Source: Hydractinia symbiolongicarpus
Lineage: Eukaryota > Cnidaria > Hydrozoa > Anthoathecata > Hydractiniidae
Direction of reading: 5' to 3'
Assembly: GCF_029227915.1 (NCBI RefSeq)
Contig: NC_079877.1
Location: forward strand, 31,647,851 to 31,711,850
Length of the DNA stretch: 64,000 nt
This document shows positions 62,453-64,000 of the stretch, piece after piece. Numbering within the stretch: position 1 is the stretch's first letter; the number at the start of each line of letters is the position of its first letter. A program made the position numbers and the translations under genes. The notes under the pieces were generated by a model, which was not told the origin of the DNA, made no database searches, and worked only from the letters and a program-made list of their open reading frames with translations.

Positions 62453-64000
62453 AATACAACTTAGTAATGTCGGAAGAAAATCACTAAATACATGTTGGTG
62501 CGAATATGTGACGCAACCGTTGCAACTCAAACGGATTGACACCTTTAGAAAGTCAATGAAATGTAGTTTTTGAAACTGTTCCTAATTTTTCAGCGCGTGG
62601 TAACGGCCAGGATTGGTCCCACAGTAAGAAAAGACTTATTTATCTAAATTTTTAAATAAAGCGCAACCACAGAGCGTAATGTAATTGCTGAATTCCAGCA
62701 ATCTTTTCAAATTAAATAGAATGTTATTCCTTGGAGACCAATTGCCTCATTTATCACATTAATAAGGTCACAGTCCAGAATCAGTTCAATTAACTCCCAC
62801 AGTCAATCGTTTCACTGTCAAAAGCAATACAACTTTGTAATGTCGGAAGAAAATCACTAAATACATGTTGGTGCGAATATGAGACGCAACCGTTGCAACT
62901 CAAACGGATTAAAACTGTTAGAAAGTCAATGAAATGGATTTTTTGAAACTGTCTCTATTTCTTCAGCGCGAACTAACGACTAGGATTCGAACCACATTAA
63001 AAAATGACATATTTATCTTAATTTTTTAATAAAGCGCTACCACAGCGACCAGTGTAATCGCTGAGTTCCAGCAATCATGTCAAATAAAGAAGAATGTTAT
63101 TCCTTGGAGAACAATTGGCTCATTTATCACATTTATAAGGTCACAGTCCAGAATCAGTTTAATTAATTCCCAGAGTCAATCGTTTCACTGTTAAAAGCGA
63201 TGCAACCTAGTAATATCCGAATAATATCGCTAAATACATGTTGGTACGAATATGTAACGCAACCGTTGTAACTCAAACGGATTTAAACCCCTATAAAGTC
63301 AATGAAATGTAGTCTTTGAAACTGTTCCTATTTGTTCAGCGCGTGCTAACAGCCAGGATTGGTCCCACAGTAAGAAAAGACTTTTTTATGTAAATTTTTA
63401 AATAAAGCGCTACCACAGAGCCTAATGTAATCCCTGAATTCCAGCAATCATGTCAAATTAAGAAGAATGTTATTCCTTGGAGACCAGTTGGCTAATTTAT
63501 CACATTTATAAGGTCACATTCCAGAATCAGATCAATTAATTCCCACAGTCAATCGTTTCACTGTTAAAAGCAACACAACTTAGTAATATCGGAAGAAAAT
63601 AACTAAATACTTGTGGGGACGAATATGTGACGCAACCGTTGTGACTCAAACGGATTGACGCCGTTAGTAAGTCAATGAAATGTAGATTTTGAAACTGTCT
63701 CTATTTCTTCAGCGCGAATCAACGGCTAGGATTGGTCCCACAGTAAAAAATGACTTATTTATCTTAATTTTTTAATAAAACGCTCCCACAGCGCCCAGTG
63801 TAATCGCTGAGTTCCAGCAATCATGTCAAATTAAGAAGAATGTAATTCCTTGGAGAACAATTGGCTCATTTTTCTCATTTATAAGGTTACAGTCCAGAAT
63901 CAGTTCAATTAACTCCCTCAGTCAATCCTTTCACTGTTAAAAGCAATACAACTTAGTAATATCGGAAGAAAATCACTAAATACATGTTGGTACGAATATG
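62453..64000. repeat. Right tail, returning to left-end monomer types
   Basis: After the right large-duplication copy, the first monomer is of the GACACCTTTAG, GCGTGGTAACGG type of the four-monomer HOR. Its end is unusual, AATCTTTTCAAATTAAATAG at about 62701. The monomer at about 63172 carries GGATTTAAACCCC, as at 24774, with CTTTTTTATGTAAA, as at 374. The next, at about 63540, carries TGTGGGGACG with GTTGTGACTC and GTTAGTAAGTC, otherwise found together only at 5967-6339. GTAATTCCTTGG with AAGGTTACAG follows, as near 2.16 kb. The array continues past 64000. Confidence 0.9.

Larger units (their letters stand above)
1..64000. repeat. Satellite DNA array, ~373-bp monomer, head-to-tail, fills the window
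   Basis: Starts of the CACAG-initial monomer fall at 1, 374, 747, 1120, 1493, 1866, 2239, 2612, 2985, 3358, 3731, 4104 and 4477, exactly 373 bp apart. The period continues at 371-375 bp to the last base, apart from four ~364-bp copies and one 205-bp copy near 6.3-11.0 kb. All copies have the same orientation. The first monomer has 136 G+C in 373 bases. CACAG occurs four times in it (offsets 0, 195, 243, 344), and AGCGCT lies at 236-241. Since 373 mod 3 is 1, the reading frame shifts in each copy and every frame meets the monomer's stop codons, so long ORFs cannot form. Arrays of this kind are known from centromeric and pericentromeric heterochromatin; that location is inferred. I do not recognise the family. 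Confidence 0.99.

Noticed and set aside
1-64000. CRISPR array
   Set aside because: Direct repeats are ~373 bp and contiguous, without 20-45-bp repeats separated by unique spacers, and no cas-like genes exist in the window.
1-64000. Assignment to a known satellite family or species (for example alpha satellite or the Drosophila 359-bp repeat)
   Set aside because: Monomer length and the landmark motifs do not match any family I can recall with confidence, so no name is given.

Overview
The whole 64 kb window is one uninterrupted satellite DNA array. A monomer of about 373 bp is repeated head-to-tail in a single orientation about 172 times, from the first base to the last. I found no protein-coding gene, RNA gene, CRISPR array, transposon insertion, microsatellite, inversion or unique spacer. 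The array enters and leaves the window mid-repeat, so it is longer than 64 kb. The monomer is about 36-37% G+C (136 of 373 bases in the first copy). Landmarks in nearly every copy are a CACAG start, a TGACGCAACCGTT block, an AGCGCT site and a TTTATAAGGTCACAG segment before the next start.

This organisation points to eukaryotic centromeric or pericentromeric (or other heterochromatic) DNA assembled from long reads. I do not recognise the satellite family and cannot name the species. CpG is not depleted (15 CpG in the first monomer against about 12 expected from its C and G counts). That argues weakly against a vertebrate or a heavily CpG-methylating plant and fits an invertebrate such as an insect. 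This is inference only.

Layout: (1) 1-5966, a subarray whose multimers recur at offsets of 3, 7 and 11 monomers. (2) 5967-12466, the most heterogeneous part, with 9-nt-deletion monomers and one truncated 205-bp monomer. (3) 12467-18432, chimeric monomers, then a six-monomer higher-order repeat (HOR). (4) 18433-23279, two-monomer HORs. (5) 23280-25389, a mixed block with a later copy at 31112. (6) 25390-42322, left copy of a very large duplication containing 7-, 4- and 3-monomer HORs. (7) 42294-47512, a four-monomer HOR present three times with a two-monomer insert. (8) 47010-62452, right copy of the large duplication. (9) 62453-64000, a tail that returns to the monomer types of the left end.

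The main result is the nested duplication structure. The 15-17 kb copies in (6) and (8) can be aligned by hand with six length differences, each equal to a whole number of monomers (1, 5, 2, 6, 1 and 1). The offset falls from 21621 to 20130 exactly as these steps predict. Shared private substitutions order some events: the three-monomer expansion in the left copy and the five-monomer duplication in the right copy both appear to post-date the large duplication. This is what in-register unequal exchange plus short gene conversion would leave. Unit boundaries below are placed at the CCCACAG/CCCTAG junction between monomers (CACAG phase in region 1) and are conventional. Strand is given as '.' because a non-coding tandem array has no natural sense strand.
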